DNA of 64,000 nt. Source: Ctenosaura bakeri (Eukaryota; Chordata; Lepidosauria; Squamata; Iguanidae). Below, one piece after another: positions 11,118 to 22,800 of the stretch. Within the stretch, counting starts at the first letter, position 1. Each line of letters opens with the position of its first letter. The notes under the pieces were generated by a model, which saw only the letters and a program-made list of their open reading frames with translations, was not told the origin of the DNA and searched no databases. Where the stretch lies: positions 372,001-436,000 of the forward strand of contig CAOLHI010001137.1 of NCBI GenBank assembly GCA_948474755.1. The letters run 5' to 3'. The translations under genes and the position numbers were made by a program.

Positions 11118-11720
11118 GCCAGTTGTTATGGAGATGAGGCCTGGCAGCCAGGAGGAGGGCAGTGTATTTCCCTCAGGAACCCAACCTGTGTATGTTAATA
11201 ACTCTGAATACAGATTGTTTTGGGGAATATGGAGGAAAGTGACAAGTACTGGACAAGACCATTTGGGGAATTAGAGAGACAGGATCTAAAATCTTTCTAA
11301 CAAGTATTACCTATGAGAAATTACAATCCCAGGCAATGCCAGGTATATACACTAGTCATTTATAAAAGGCCCACAGGATTATCCCTTTTGTCCATTTGTT
11401 TAGAAAAATGATTTCACGGACCTTCCTGAACTATGGCTTTAAGGTGTAGCTTACTTAACATGTCTGTAAATCCAGTACTGGTCCTTTTGCAACCTTTGAA
11501 TTGTTTGTTTCATTTGCCCTTTGAGTTTTCTTCATCCTGTGGAATTTGGTTCAGGGATTGGTGGGTATCATCTGAATTTCCCCCGGCTGCAAAGGATCTA
11601 GGATCAATGCAGTTTTGGCCTTTCACTACAAAATAAAAAAGCAGTGGATTATGACATTGTTTAAATAATTGGAAGGCAATGCCTTCTTCTAAATGAGAGG
11701 TGGGCCAAGTGTAAGTCGGA
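11118..11720. other. Intergenic sequence, nothing recognised
   Basis: No feature supported. Confidence 0.4.
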
Positions 11721-11900
11721 GGCCATTTCCGCACTAGCCTGTTATAGCGTGATGATTCCACTTTCAACATCCTCTGGAATCCTGGAGTATGCAGTTTCAG
11801 GAGGGGCCGGCCGGCCCCTCCCAAAACTGCAAACCCCAGGATTCCAGAGGATGTTGAAAGTGGAATCATGGCACTATAACAGGCTAGTGCGGAAATGGCC
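11721..11900. mobile_element. Near-perfect palindromic MITE (family A)
   Basis: 180 bp, from GGCCATTTCCGCACTAGCC to CTAGTGCGGAAATGGCC, centred on GGGGCCGGCCGGCCCC. The arms are almost identical inverted copies, so it is young or gene-converted. I see no matching 3-bp flank here. Confidence 0.82.
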
Positions 11901-12197
11901 TCAGACTATATGCACTCCCCAAGGTTGTTTTCGTAGGCCATGACCACTCCCTAGAGTACCAATTATTTTTCTGGCCAAAAGGGAGGGTATATATGCATGT
12001 GTGACTTAATTCTCAGGGAAGTCTCCAGTAACATGATTTCACATTTTAAATAATTCTCAGATCCCTGTACTGTTTAATACCCAAACAGTCTCTGATAGCA
12101 ATTCATATACTGAAAAAGAGATCTCAAGGTCCTGTGGCTGTTTAATTTCATTGGCTGGCATTCTTTTAGTGACATATGTCTGTATAAGTCCAGTTTA

Positions 12198-12435
12198 GAG
12201 AGCCAGCATGGTGTAGTAGTTTGAACATTAGACTATGACCTATGGAGCCCAGGGTCTGATTCCCGGCTTAGCCCTGGAAAACTACTGGCTGACTTTGGGC
12301 AAGTCATATTCTCTTAGCCTCAGAGGGAGGAAAGGCAAACCCCCTCTGAACAAATCCTGCCAAGAAAGTCCCATGATATATTCACCTTAGAGTCACCATA
12401 AGTCAGACATGGCTTGAAGGCACACAAGAACAAGT
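12198..12435 (+). mobile_element. tRNA-derived SINE
   Basis: AGCCAGCATGGTGTAGTAGT head, GACTTTGGGCAAGTCATATT core, and AGTCACCATAAGTCAGACAT with a GGCACACAAGAACAAG tail. Confidence 0.75.
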
Positions 12436-12609
12436 CAAACTTAAGCCTGTTTAAGACTTAAAATTATTGTTGTGAAAGGTGGAATTCACTGCCTCCCTTG
12501 CACAACAAGCATCTCATCACTGAGCTCATCTGTCTCCTGCCAGCTCCCAACTCTGCTTCCCATATAACCATTTATTGGATAGAGGTGGATGGGCAACAGC
12601 CAAATAGGA

Positions 12610-13024
12610 TCTGCTTATTGTCCTTCGAATGCGAAGGGGCCACAGGAGCAACGCGGAATCATGAGGACGGTTCTGCATGATGTTCTCGCGATCGTGCATC
12701 ACTCCCATAGTGATCCCATGGCAATCGTGCACTATATCATTTTTGGGTTTTTCTCGAAAATGATGCATGATCCCGCATCCCTCCCGCACTTACTTGGTGT
12801 GTGGAATCTCAGGAAGCATGATGGCCACACTTCCTCCTCCAGCGCAGCCTGGGAAAGTACCCGGCTGCACTGCGGAAGGAAGTAGGGGAGCTATCATGCT
12901 TCCTTCTGTCCAGCACGGAGCTGGTGCAGAGGGAAGCGCAGGGGATGTGATTCCCTCCCAGAGGAGGCTTTTTGCGCAATTCCCATGTGACGCCAGTGGC
13001 ACCAGGTAAGGTGCAAAAAGAGCC
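12610..13024. mobile_element. GC-rich MITE (family B)
   Basis: Colinear with 19932-20344 and 45716-46135: paired GATCGTGCA and ATGATGCATGAT motifs, CAGCGCAGCCTGGGAAA, and the end GTAAGGTGCAAAAAGAGCC. ORFs on both strands are repeat-derived. Confidence 0.65.
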
Positions 13025-14720
13025 AATGATGAGATCATCTAGCAGAACCGTGAAGGATTCCCTGGGAATGATGCCACAATTGCTCAATTCTGTTCTAAAC
13101 TCACATTTCCTTTTGGAAGTTCTCAGCCCAGCATCAAGCATCAATTCCAAAGAATAGCCTCTTTCTTTCCATTAGCTGATGGGCAGCCTGCTACAGGGTG
13201 TAGGGTCATAAAACTTTTTTTTAGAGTCAGAAATGAGCTTTCAGGTTTTTCCCTGCACTACAGGTTTTTTCTTGCTACTACAGCAGTGGTAAGCAAGGTG
13301 CTTTTACTCTGAACCAGCAACAAAGCTAAAGTTCCCACATCTCAAGACCTTTCCCTGAATCTCACAGCTTGGATTCTTTCTGGCAGTCCACAAAGCAAAG
13401 GGAAGGAATCTCAGGACAAGAATACTGCCTTGAAAAGTGTGTGTGTGTTTGTGTTACTCAACTGTTAAAACATTGTGTTTTTATTTGAATGGTGCACTTT
13501 GTGCAACTGTGCTTGATGCTTAATATCTTCTTTTTAATGACATCACCATTAGCTTACCTATGGAACAGCAACCTTGTAAGGTTACCAGATCCTGCCTCTT
13601 GTGACATCATAAGGTCTCAAGTTTGGGCTGTGAAATGTTAGGGACATCTGACAACCCTAATGAAGATTTTGAACCAGCAATCAAGATGTGCATGTAACAC
13701 ACACATGAAATTCATTGTGCATTTGGTTGGAGATTTGCATGTGCATTCCTCTGTGACATGCTACCATTTAACACAAGGATTGCATGACACAATCCATGTC
13801 TAACTCTGCATGCAGAAATTTACAATATGCAACCTTGTTGTAGGAACTTGGCTCTTGAGATCCTACAGGGCCATGATGATCTCTCTCTCTTTATGATGGT
13901 TAGGACCATGAGTGTCTCATTCAAATATAGACAGAGGAATAGCAGTTCTCAAACTTTGTATTCTACATGTTTTGGACTTTGGCTTCCAGAATCTATTGGG
14001 AGCTGGTCTGGAACATCTGGAGGAGCAGAGACTGGGAACCATTGCCGCAGAAGATGCTGGCTGGGCTGTTGTGCCTAACAGCTGCACGGAAGAGGGGAAA
14101 TTGGACCCCTCTTTCATAGCTTCATTGGAGAATTGGGACCTGACAGAGGGGAACAACTGAAGTCAAGAAGCCATGGAAAAGGTGGGAAGGGCCTGTGTGT
14201 GAAACACAGGGGTTTCTGGAATTCGCCAGGCTGTTCCTTGGCTGTGTATTATTATTGACTGCAATTCTCTGCAAACTGGGAAGCATTTCCTGGTATGTGG
14301 CATCAACTTGGTTACACAACCTAATGAATCCTATGGGAGGCAGGTTATACAACCACATGTGCTTCTGACTCTTGAATCCCATGTCCAGAGAACAGCTACT
14401 TTCTGGACTATAGCTCTTAGAATCTCCAAGCCAGCAAGGCCAGTGGATTCTGAGAGCTGTAGTCCAAAAAAGTAATTTTTTCCAGACTCTGGAGCAGCTC
14501 TACCACTTTTCAAGGGAGAGAGTAAGCTGAGGTTGAGGCAGCTTTTTTCAGGGTGACAAGATAAATGTGTATTCCTCACAGATATATACAGCACAAGCAT
14601 ATCTCAGTTAACAAAGCCTGACAAATAAGGCTCCCATTTACAAAGTCTTTTTGATTCCCACCCACCTATCATTCCCTTTTCCTCCTTGTTATCTGCCTAG
14701 CTGAAAGTCTTTTCTAGCAG
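13025..14720. other. Intergenic sequence, mostly unrecognised
   Basis: Contains a short (GT)n near 13437 and, near 13955-14060, a remnant of the old element ending ACATCTGGAGGAGCAGAGAC. Otherwise nothing supported. Confidence 0.4.
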
Positions 14721-15096
14721 CATTGGCAATGGAAGGATGGTGAAGGACAGCTGAAGAGACTCGGATTTTCAGTGCTAGATTTTGCAGCAGCATGTCTGCA
14801 GAAATCAATGCAATAAAGCTTGAGCTGGAAAAGAATGGAATTCCACTCTATTTCTCCTTTTGCCCTTTCCTGTAGAGAATGTGAGAGAATTACGGACAGT
14901 CATTTGGGACTGTGTGTGCAATGCTTATAATGCCTTCATGTTTCCTATAGACAGAAGACTGGGTTTTGCTTTTCAAAAGCTTCAAATTTTGGAGCATTTT
15001 GGATAAGGGATACTCAGCCTGTATAAAGAAAACAATTATCTTGGTGCTCTCTCTGGAGTAAGAAGGGCTGCCTGCAGCAGATCTGATGAACACTCG
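14721..15096. other. Intergenic sequence, nothing recognised
   Basis: No feature supported. Confidence 0.4.
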
Positions 15097-15297
15097 GGCC
15101 ATTCCACACTGCACTGTTCTAGTGCTATTATTCCACTTCCAACATCCTGTGGAATTCTGGGGTTTGTAGTTCACTGAGGCCAAAGAGCTCTCTGGCTGAG
15201 AATTCTAAAGACCTCTCCCTAAACCACAAACCCCAGGATTTCATAGGATGTTGAAAGTGGAACAATAGCACTATAACAGTGTAGTGTAGAAATGGCC
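15097..15297. mobile_element. Palindromic MITE (family A, older subtype)
   Basis: GGCCATTCCACACTGCACTG to GTAGAAATGGCC, with a non-palindromic CAAAGAGCTCTCTGGCTGAG centre. Confidence 0.75.
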
Positions 15298-15599
15298 TTA
15301 CTCGGGAGCAAGCTACTCAGAGGACATGGAGGAGATCTTGAGTTGAGTCCAGGTCAATTGACTGAGTCTAGATCACCAGGGAAAAGTTGTCCTGTCTCTA
15401 CAAGAACCTGCATGATACAGACTTAATAATAACCTGCTTGCCCATGATGAGCAGCCCCTACTCCCAACTCTAGGGGTGCAGCTACAAGAATACTGTCTCA
15501 CCAAGTGAGAATTCTGACCCTCTCCCTCAAACCAATGTTCACCTTGAGTCCCCAAATTTCTTGCATTGCAGGGAGTGAGACCTGGAAAACTGTTCACAC

Positions 15600-15710
15600 C
15601 TAGCACTCTTACATTTGCTGTATTTGCACTCCCTTGGTCGGTTTTAACTGCTGTAAGCCGCTTTGAGTCCTGAATGGGGAGACCGGGAAACAGTAATAAT
15701 CACAACAACA
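15600..15710 (+). mobile_element. MIR/L2-like 3' tail
   Basis: GTTTTAACTGCTGTAAGCCG followed by CTTTGAGTCC resembles the conserved 3' end shared by L2 LINEs and MIR-type SINEs. Confidence 0.4.
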
Positions 15711-15729
15711 ACCAGCTTAAACCCTGTTG

Positions 15730-15833
15730 TTAATCCTGACTAGAGAACCCCTATTGCACCGATGGGATTTACCTATGTGTTGACTCACCATTCAACAAGT
15801 AATTGAACAGGTCTACTCTAGTTGAGACTAACC
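15730..15833. mobile_element. Family E palindromic MITE
   Basis: TAATCCTGACTAGAGAACCC and GTCTACTCTAGTTGAGACTA form the inverted ends. Confidence 0.5.
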
Positions 15834-15846
15834 AACAAAGTACCAG

Positions 15847-15870
15847 ATGATGATGATGATGATGATGATG

Positions 15871-15924
<54 letters not shown>

Positions 15925-15926
15925 GA
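15847..15926. repeat. Mirror-joined GAT/ATC microsatellite
   Basis: About nine GAT units run directly into about 18 ATC units. GAT and ATC are reverse complements, so the junction is a perfect inverted repeat able to fold on itself. Confidence 0.9.
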
Positions 15927-16152
15927 AGCAGTAGTAGTATTATACTACCTCTGCTTCCCCCTTTCCCCTCTCCACTTTTGGATTCCTAAACTCGCATTTC
16001 TAAAGGCTTTTAAGTTTCTGCAATGCTAGAAATTTGCGAAGTGAAGGAAAATTTTACTTGGGGGCAGCAATCTCCTAAGTTTTAGACCCTCCCATAAAAT
16101 TATCCACACAAGTGAAATGGCCAACAAGCCACGTTAAAAACTTGCAGTCATT

Positions 16153-16330
16153 GGCCATTTCCGCACTAGCCCGTTATAGCGCGATGATTCCACTTTCAAC
16201 CTCCTCTGGAATCCTGGGGGTTGCAGTTTCGGGAGGGGCCGGCCGGCCCCTCCCGAAACTGCAACCCCCAGGTCCAGAGGAGGTTGAAAGTGGAATCATC
16301 GCGCTATAACGGGCTAGTGCGGAAATGGTC
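16153..16330. mobile_element. Near-perfect palindromic MITE (family A)
   Basis: 178 bp, starting GGCCATTTCCGCACTAGCC and ending GGCTAGTGCGGAAATGGTC, with ATT on both sides (16150-16152, 16331-16333). The arms differ at very few positions. It lies about 450 bp upstream of the NAALAD2 start codon. Confidence 0.87.
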
Positions 16331-16351
16331 ATTGCTGCATTATTCCGCATG

Positions 16352-16540
16352 CGACTATTCCGTGGCACAGTGGTCTGAGCGTTGGACTACCACTCCGGAG
16401 CCCCGGGTTCGATTCCCCGGTGGGCCATCAAAACCCACTGGATGACACCGTCACACACTCTCAGCCCCAAAAAACCCCAGGATAGGTTCGCCTTAGAGTC
16501 GCCATAAGCCGAAAAGGACTCGGAGGCACGCAAACAAAGT
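16352..16540 (+). mobile_element. tRNA-derived SINE, well preserved
   Basis: The head keeps a tRNA-like layout with an intact B box (GGTTCGATTCC) and an A-box-like AGTGGTCTGAGCG. The tail has AGTCGCCATAAGCCGAAAAG and GGCACGCAAACAAAG. The middle is shortened. It is one of the least decayed copies here. Confidence 0.75.
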
Positions 16541-16544
16541 ATAG

Positions 16545-16785
16545 CAAAGTATTCTGATACCTCCTGTCTCGCTCCTACCCTTTGGACGCAGCGCTTGGCT
16601 GGGTTGTTGGTACGAATCGACTCCGTAGAGAACCCGGAGCAGTGCAGCAGCCCATCTGTGCCCTCCACTGGCTTACCTCGGATCAACTCAGAAAGAAAGA
16701 CAGAGGGAGGGGAGAGAGAGAGGTGCGCCTCCTCCCGCGGAGCCAGTAGTTTGGAGCAAACCTTTTCGTGCAGGGGAGAGGAGCC
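16545..16785 (+). promoter_or_regulatory. NAALAD2 5' UTR / proximal promoter region
   Basis: This non-repetitive segment between a tRNA SINE and the start codon is moderately CpG-containing (purine-rich GAGAGA run, then CCTCCCGCGGAG). No clear TATA box is seen. That the promoter lies here is inferred from position. Confidence 0.35.
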
Positions 16786-16867
16786 ATGGCTAGGAGGAAA
16801 GTAGTTCTTTGCAGCTGGCTGGGCATTGCTGCTCTCTTGGCGCTTTTCTTGCTGGGCATCTTGGTGG
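16786..16867 (+). CDS. NAALAD2: NAALAD2 exon 1 (start codon, membrane anchor)
   Basis: Encodes residues 1-27 plus the first base of codon 28. The ATG sits in GGAGCCATGG, a near-ideal Kozak context. A short basic cytosolic start (MARRK) is followed by a leucine/alanine-rich signal-anchor helix. The donor is GGTGAGT. The exon is placed by its frame with exon 2 and by the family topology rather than by close sequence identity, since N-termini in this family are variable. Confidence 0.88.
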
Positions 16868-19800
16868 GTGAGTACTTGGGAGCCCATTGCAGGGATCAGG
16901 GGCTGGGGGGAAAGCACAGGACCTGGTTTTGGGAACGACAACTCCCAGTAGCCGCGGCTGGGTGGGGGATGCTGGAGGCTGGAACCCAGCAAAGCCACGT
17001 CTCCCTCACCCCCTTCCATGGCGCACATCGGAACTAAACTTTGAGGACGGGGAAGGGGCTGGAACGAGCTTGAAGTTAAAACTTCTTCCTTCAAAGTGCA
17101 GTCTTGTTGGCCAAATGGGGGGAAAGAATGTGAGCGGATAGACGAAAGCTCTCTGTACATGTTTAGGGCGTTCATTTTCCCAGGCAGCGTTTTTTCACCG
17201 AAATCTCTTTGTGCGCCTTGGATCCGGGAAACAATGTTGTTAAGGCAGCTAAAATGGCAACATTTCATGGACAGTATCGAGTTTTGTTGTCAAAACCCAA
17301 GGTCTGCGGAAGTTTGGCAGGACTCCTTCGCTCAAGTAGCTCGGTGAGGTCTGAACATGTTTAGTGTTCACGGAATGGATGTTCTCCAACATTTCATAGA
17401 TCAAAAGTGGGGTAGGTGTGGCTAAGCCACATCAGAGGGTGGCCAAGACGGTAAAAGTTATTAAAGCATAAAAACATACAAACTAGGAGAGGCTGCAGCC
17501 GTTGCTTTTGCCAGAGGCTACTGGGAAGGGAAAGATTGTGGTCATTTCCGCACTAGCCTGTTATAGCGCTATGATTCCACTTGCAACCTCCTATAGAATC
17601 CTGGGGTTTGCAGTTTCAGGAGGGGCCGGCCGGCCCCTCCCGAAACTGCAAACCCCAGGATCCATAGGAGGTTGCAAGTGGAATCATAGCGCTATAACAG
17701 GCTAGTATGGAAATGGCCTGTGCTTTCTCCTCTCCCTCTCTTTGAAACTGAAATTACTACTCTATTCTGCTTTGGACAGACCCCAGCTGGAATACTGTGT
17801 CCAGTTCTAGGCACCAAAGTTCAGGAAGGATATTGAGGAGCTGGAATGTGTCCGGGGGCGGGGGCGGGGGGTAACCAAAATGCTAGAAGACCTGGAACCC
17901 ATGCCCTAGGAAGAGTGGCTGAGGAAGCAGTGTCTGTTTAACCTGGAGAAGAGAAGGTTAAAAGGCACCATGAAAGCTATGTTTTAATATTTGAAGGGAT
18001 GTCGTATGGAGGATGTAGCAAGCCTGTTTTCTGCTGCTCCAGAGACTAGGACACGGAACAATGGTTTCAAACTTCAGGAAAAGAGATTCTATCTAAACAT
18101 TAGGAAGAACTTCTAATGGTAAAAGGAGTTTGACAGGGGAATATACTGCCTCAGAATGTGGTGGAGTCTCCTTCCTTGGAGATTTTTAAAGAAAGGCTGG
18201 ATGGCTGTCTGTTGGAATGCTTTGACTGTATTCCTGCATGGCAGGGGGTTAGACTGGATGACCCTTGTGGTCTATTCCAACTCTACAATTCTATGGTTCA
18301 AGGCTCTTTTCTGGCTACAAAGATAGTTGTGTCTTTATTTTGAACCGGAGAAAGTATGGCTTAGCTGGTGATAAGTGGAAGCTGCAACAAACTGTTGCAG
18401 TGTGTTGTCCTTCCTTTTGGAATGACCCTGCTTAGGGTTGAAGCCAGCTATTCTTTCTTTTCCAACACATTGTTCTACTCCAGGTTTTCTTTTTTTCCCC
18501 CCAACTGATAGTCAGCATTTTGTGTTTTCTGAGCATATTGTCTTTCATTATGTGTATGCGCCTGTCCCTTTAGGTGCGCAAAGCATATCCCTGGTGGCAT
18601 AAATTCTCCCTTCAGGCTCTTTTCACAGCACTTAACATCTATATACTCTGTGGATTGCTCTTTTTTCTGGCCCGGCATAGCTGAATTGCCTCCCTTGGAT
18701 GTTTGGAGGAGCATCAATTCACCTATTAAAATAGGGTGTCCTCCCCCCCACCGCATAGTTTAATCTCATAAAATATAGTTTTTCAAAACCATGAGTGAAG
18801 TTTTGACCACTTATGGTTTGGGGGCATGAGGAATGGCATATTTTGGCAGTACTGGCGGGTCCTGGCAGCATAAAATTGTCCCTCATGCCTACCACATCTA
18901 CAGGATGTTTGGTAATTTAAAAGACTGTTAGAATACCCTGCTGATACCTCCCCCTCCTTTCTCTGTGGCCCTGTTTTAGCTTTCTTCCTGTTGTCCCTGA
19001 CTACCTGAATTGTGAGAAAGATAGGAAAAGAGTGAGCCAGCATCATTTAGTGTTTTTAGTGTTGGACTAGAACTGGAAGACCAGGGTTCAAATTCCCCCA
19101 CTTGGATGTGGAAATATGCAGGGTGACTCTCAACGAGTCCTATTCAGCCTTAGAGAAAGGCAATGGGGTGCCTCCTTTGAAGAAATCCAGTCAAGGAAAA
19201 ATCTAGGATAGGGTTGCTTTTGGGTCGCCTTAAATCAGAAATTAATTGAAAATATACACAATAGCCACAATGGAGATAGTGCAATCCCGCCACACAATGG
19301 TGCTCATAGTGACAGCCTCAAGGAGAATCCAAAAATGCAAGGTGGCTGTATTGATCTGTATAAAAAACACAGTTTCTAGCAGTTTTCATCTCAGCCAGGA
19401 GCAGGTCTTTTGTAAAGTTAACAGATCTTGCTCACTCAAGACCAAGCCACCCCAACATACTTTGGATTACAACAGGGAAAATCCATTCCCTTCCCAGCTA
19501 TTTTGGGGAACTGCAGGTAAGAGAGAAGAAGGGAGTCCAATGGGAGTGGAATCAACCCTGCTCATTAAAGAGTCCAAGAGTTTTGACCGTGGAATCCATG
19601 GCTCCACTGCGTGACTGGAGGGGAAAGATGTGTGCTTGATATCAAAGCAAGGAAGAGTTAATGGCCTCAGTCTGACATCGTCTTAATGTAGCATAAATAC
19701 CTCCATATGGAGATAAAGTATGTGAGCACTACGCATTCTCCATGCAGAATAATAATAGTGCACAACACGTATCAATGACTACGAGCACAATACACCAATA

Positions 19801-22800
19801 CACACTGTAGCACACACAAGCATGATACAAAGGATAGGATGCACAACCACAACACAAAGTATAGGGTGCAGAGTCACAATGAAAAGCGTGGGATGTACAA
19901 CCACAATGCAAAGTATAGGATGCACAGCCACGGCCCTTTTCGCACGGCATTTTCCATGCGAAAGAGGGCCTGAAGCATTGCATGATTGTGAGGAGTGATC
20001 TGCACAACACACAATCGCATGATGCTCCAGAGGCCAGCAGGCACCAATTGTTCACCTTTTCATTTTCGGATAGAAGCTGAAAATGGTGCATGATCGTGCA
20101 TTGCTCCCAGGCCCCACGCACATTTACCTGGTGTGCAGAGCCTCCAGAGCCGCGGTGGTCATGCTTCCTGCCCCAGCACAGCCTGGGAAACTCCCAGGCT
20201 GCACTGCAGAAGAGGCAGGGTTCTCGCACAAGCAGGCAGCTTGTGCGGAGCCAAAGAACCCTGGACGCGATAGCCTCTTGCCGGAGGCTGCTTGCACGAT
20301 CCCTGCACCCCAGTGCTGGAAAACGGTAAGGTGCGAAAAGGGTCCACAACATGTAAATCACAGCTTGCAAAGAAAAGGCAATGCTGTCCGCACTACTCTG
20401 CTTCCACCACTATCAGCAGAATATGTTGATACTGCAGTGGTGATTTTTTGGCCCTGTATGCACAGCATGGCTTATGGGTGCATGTGTTCCTACAAGAATT
20501 GTGACCACTTTTTTTTTATAACAATTCCCAGAATTCTCAGGTAGTGTGCCTAGGGATTCTGGGAGCTACAATAAAAAAAAAAACTTTTCCATGCTCAGTT
20601 TGAGCACCTGGAGACCTGCTAATAGCCAGACCAGGTAAGTAATTGGGCTAGCAGATTAAGAAACAGTCTGACCTGGTATAAGGCAGTTTCCTGGGTCCTC
20701 CAAACAGATATTACACACTACTATTGCCTTTGTTCATTGCAAAAGCTTTTTCTGAAGCACAGAGCTAAATAGGAAGGTCTGTGCCTGGGACAGAACGTTA
20801 CATAACCTGTCTGATTCACTAACGACAACCGATCTGTCAAAGCTTGGTGGTTGTGTTCTGTTCTTGCTAGCTCTGACACACAAAGGGAACAATTTGGAAA
20901 CACTTTTGCTATGTTGGTCACGGAGAACAAAAAAGGTGGGCAAAGGAAAGCGGTTGCTTTTATTCCGTCTCAGCTGTGGGTCAGCAGTGTCATGTTGTGC
21001 CGTTTCTCCAGGCAATATTTCTTTCTAGGAACAATTGCAACTTCTTGTCGTATTGTTGTCGTGACTTACTGGATTGCTGAGTGCCTGCTGTCCTCAGCAT
21101 GCCTTAGCCCCTTTCCCACAGAGACATATACACACGTTTTAATATTTGTGATTTTTCTACTTTTTCAGGGATCACAAATATCAAAACATGTGTATATGTT
21201 TCTGTAGGAAAGGGGCTGAGGCACGCAGAGGACAGCAGGCACTCAGACTCCAAACCAGGTCAGAGAAAGGAGAGGAAAGGTGGAGGTTGGCATCGTGGCC
21301 CTGTACTTCCTCTCTCTTGCCCTTCCTTGGGTGTGGGGGGAGCATCGGGAGAGGATTTCTGGTGTTGAGAAACCGGACTGTGAGTTGTCCTTAGTTAGCC
21401 AGGCAGTGGCTGGTGGAGGAAAAAAAGGACCAAAGGTGAGTTTTTAAAGGGCTGCACAGCTTGATTGGAGCCACTGAGAGGGATAGTTCCCCCAACAAAG
21501 AAGCTCTTGAGGTTGTGGGGGGTGGGAGTTAGAGAAACTTGCAAATAGTCAAATCTGTGAAAGTGAAACTTGCAAATGCGGAGGGCCAACTGATTAGGGT
21601 TTCTTTAGACAGTGAGTCTAAAAGAAGCTCACCGTAGACCCAAATGAAAATTAAGTAGAGAAAAAAAATCAACTATGAAGACACAATTAAAGATTTACTC
21701 TGTGCTGTCATTCTGTGGCCTGAAACCTGTTGTGGCTTTGCACTGGCACAACACTGAATAAGTTCAACTGTGAAGATACAACTAAAGTTTGCTTTATGCT
21801 GCTGATTGCGTTCTATGGCTGAAATCCAGTTCTGTGTTTATATTGGCATAAATGCTGTTTCACAAGTGCTTTCTCACAGATTGCACAAGGGTAGCATCTT
21901 ACTCAGGAATGCAAAAGCACAGTTATGCCCATGTAAACTATTTTACAACCGTTTCCTTTGCCTCAGAAAACCCTATGCTATTCATGGGATTACCATAAAT
22001 CAATAGGCGACTTGAAGACATGTGTTGTTGTTAATTGCCATCAAGTCAGCTTTGACTTATTGTGACCCTATGCATGAGAGAAGTCCAAATCACCCTATCC
22101 TCAACTGCCCTGCTCAGGTCTTGCAGACTGAAGGCTTTGGCTTCCTTGACTGAGTCTAACCACCTGTAATGCTGTCTTCTTCTTTTCCTACTGCCTTCTA
22201 CCTTGTGCATATTTATGCCTTCAATCCACTTGAGTAATGCATGCCTAAGAAAACCTTATGAAATTCATGGGGTCACCGTAAGTCAACAGGCACACACACA
22301 CAAGAGGTAGCAGACAGATAAGTTTGATAGATGAGGTCATGTATTTCCCTTTTGGATAATGAGCAAGCAAATATGACTCTGATAGTTTGACTGATATTAT
22401 TAGATCCTATCATGTATTTGTATGAATGTCTCTGGGGGTTAAAAGCTGACCTTTTTCTCCTGGTTTCTGCCACTTTACAGGCTGGTGTGTGAAATCAGTT
22501 GATAAATCGACTGGCACGGCTAACATCTTTCAAAATGTGAGAAGGCAACTTCTCACAGAAATGAAAGCTGAGAACATCAGGAATTGTCTCCGGTAAGTTT
22601 GACAATCAACAGTTTTAAAATGCGGAAATCCAAAGCAACATGCAAACTCTTGCATGCCTGTCATCGCTGTGGCTGGATGTGTGATCGGTAGTGCATTGAC
22701 AGAAGGGGTGGGACCATCAAATGAGTGCTTTGGTGTGGGTTCCTGCATAGCAGAAGTTTGGACTGGATGGTCCCTATGTTCTCTTCCAACTCTATGATTC

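Noticed and set aside
15847..16029. Open frame of Met and Ile runs
   Set aside because: Translation of the GAT/ATC microsatellite.
16352..16430. Possible tRNA gene
   Set aside because: tRNA-like head with a good B box, but it continues into the SINE body and tail shared by many copies.
16387..17268. 293-codon open frame on the minus strand
   Set aside because: It is antisense to NAALAD2 exon 1 and its C-terminal end is SINE sequence. No family resemblance; open because of GC-rich promoter sequence.
19729..20370. 213-codon minus-strand frame
   Set aside because: Largely lies in a family B MITE plus a CACAA-rich stretch, and frames stay open on both strands.
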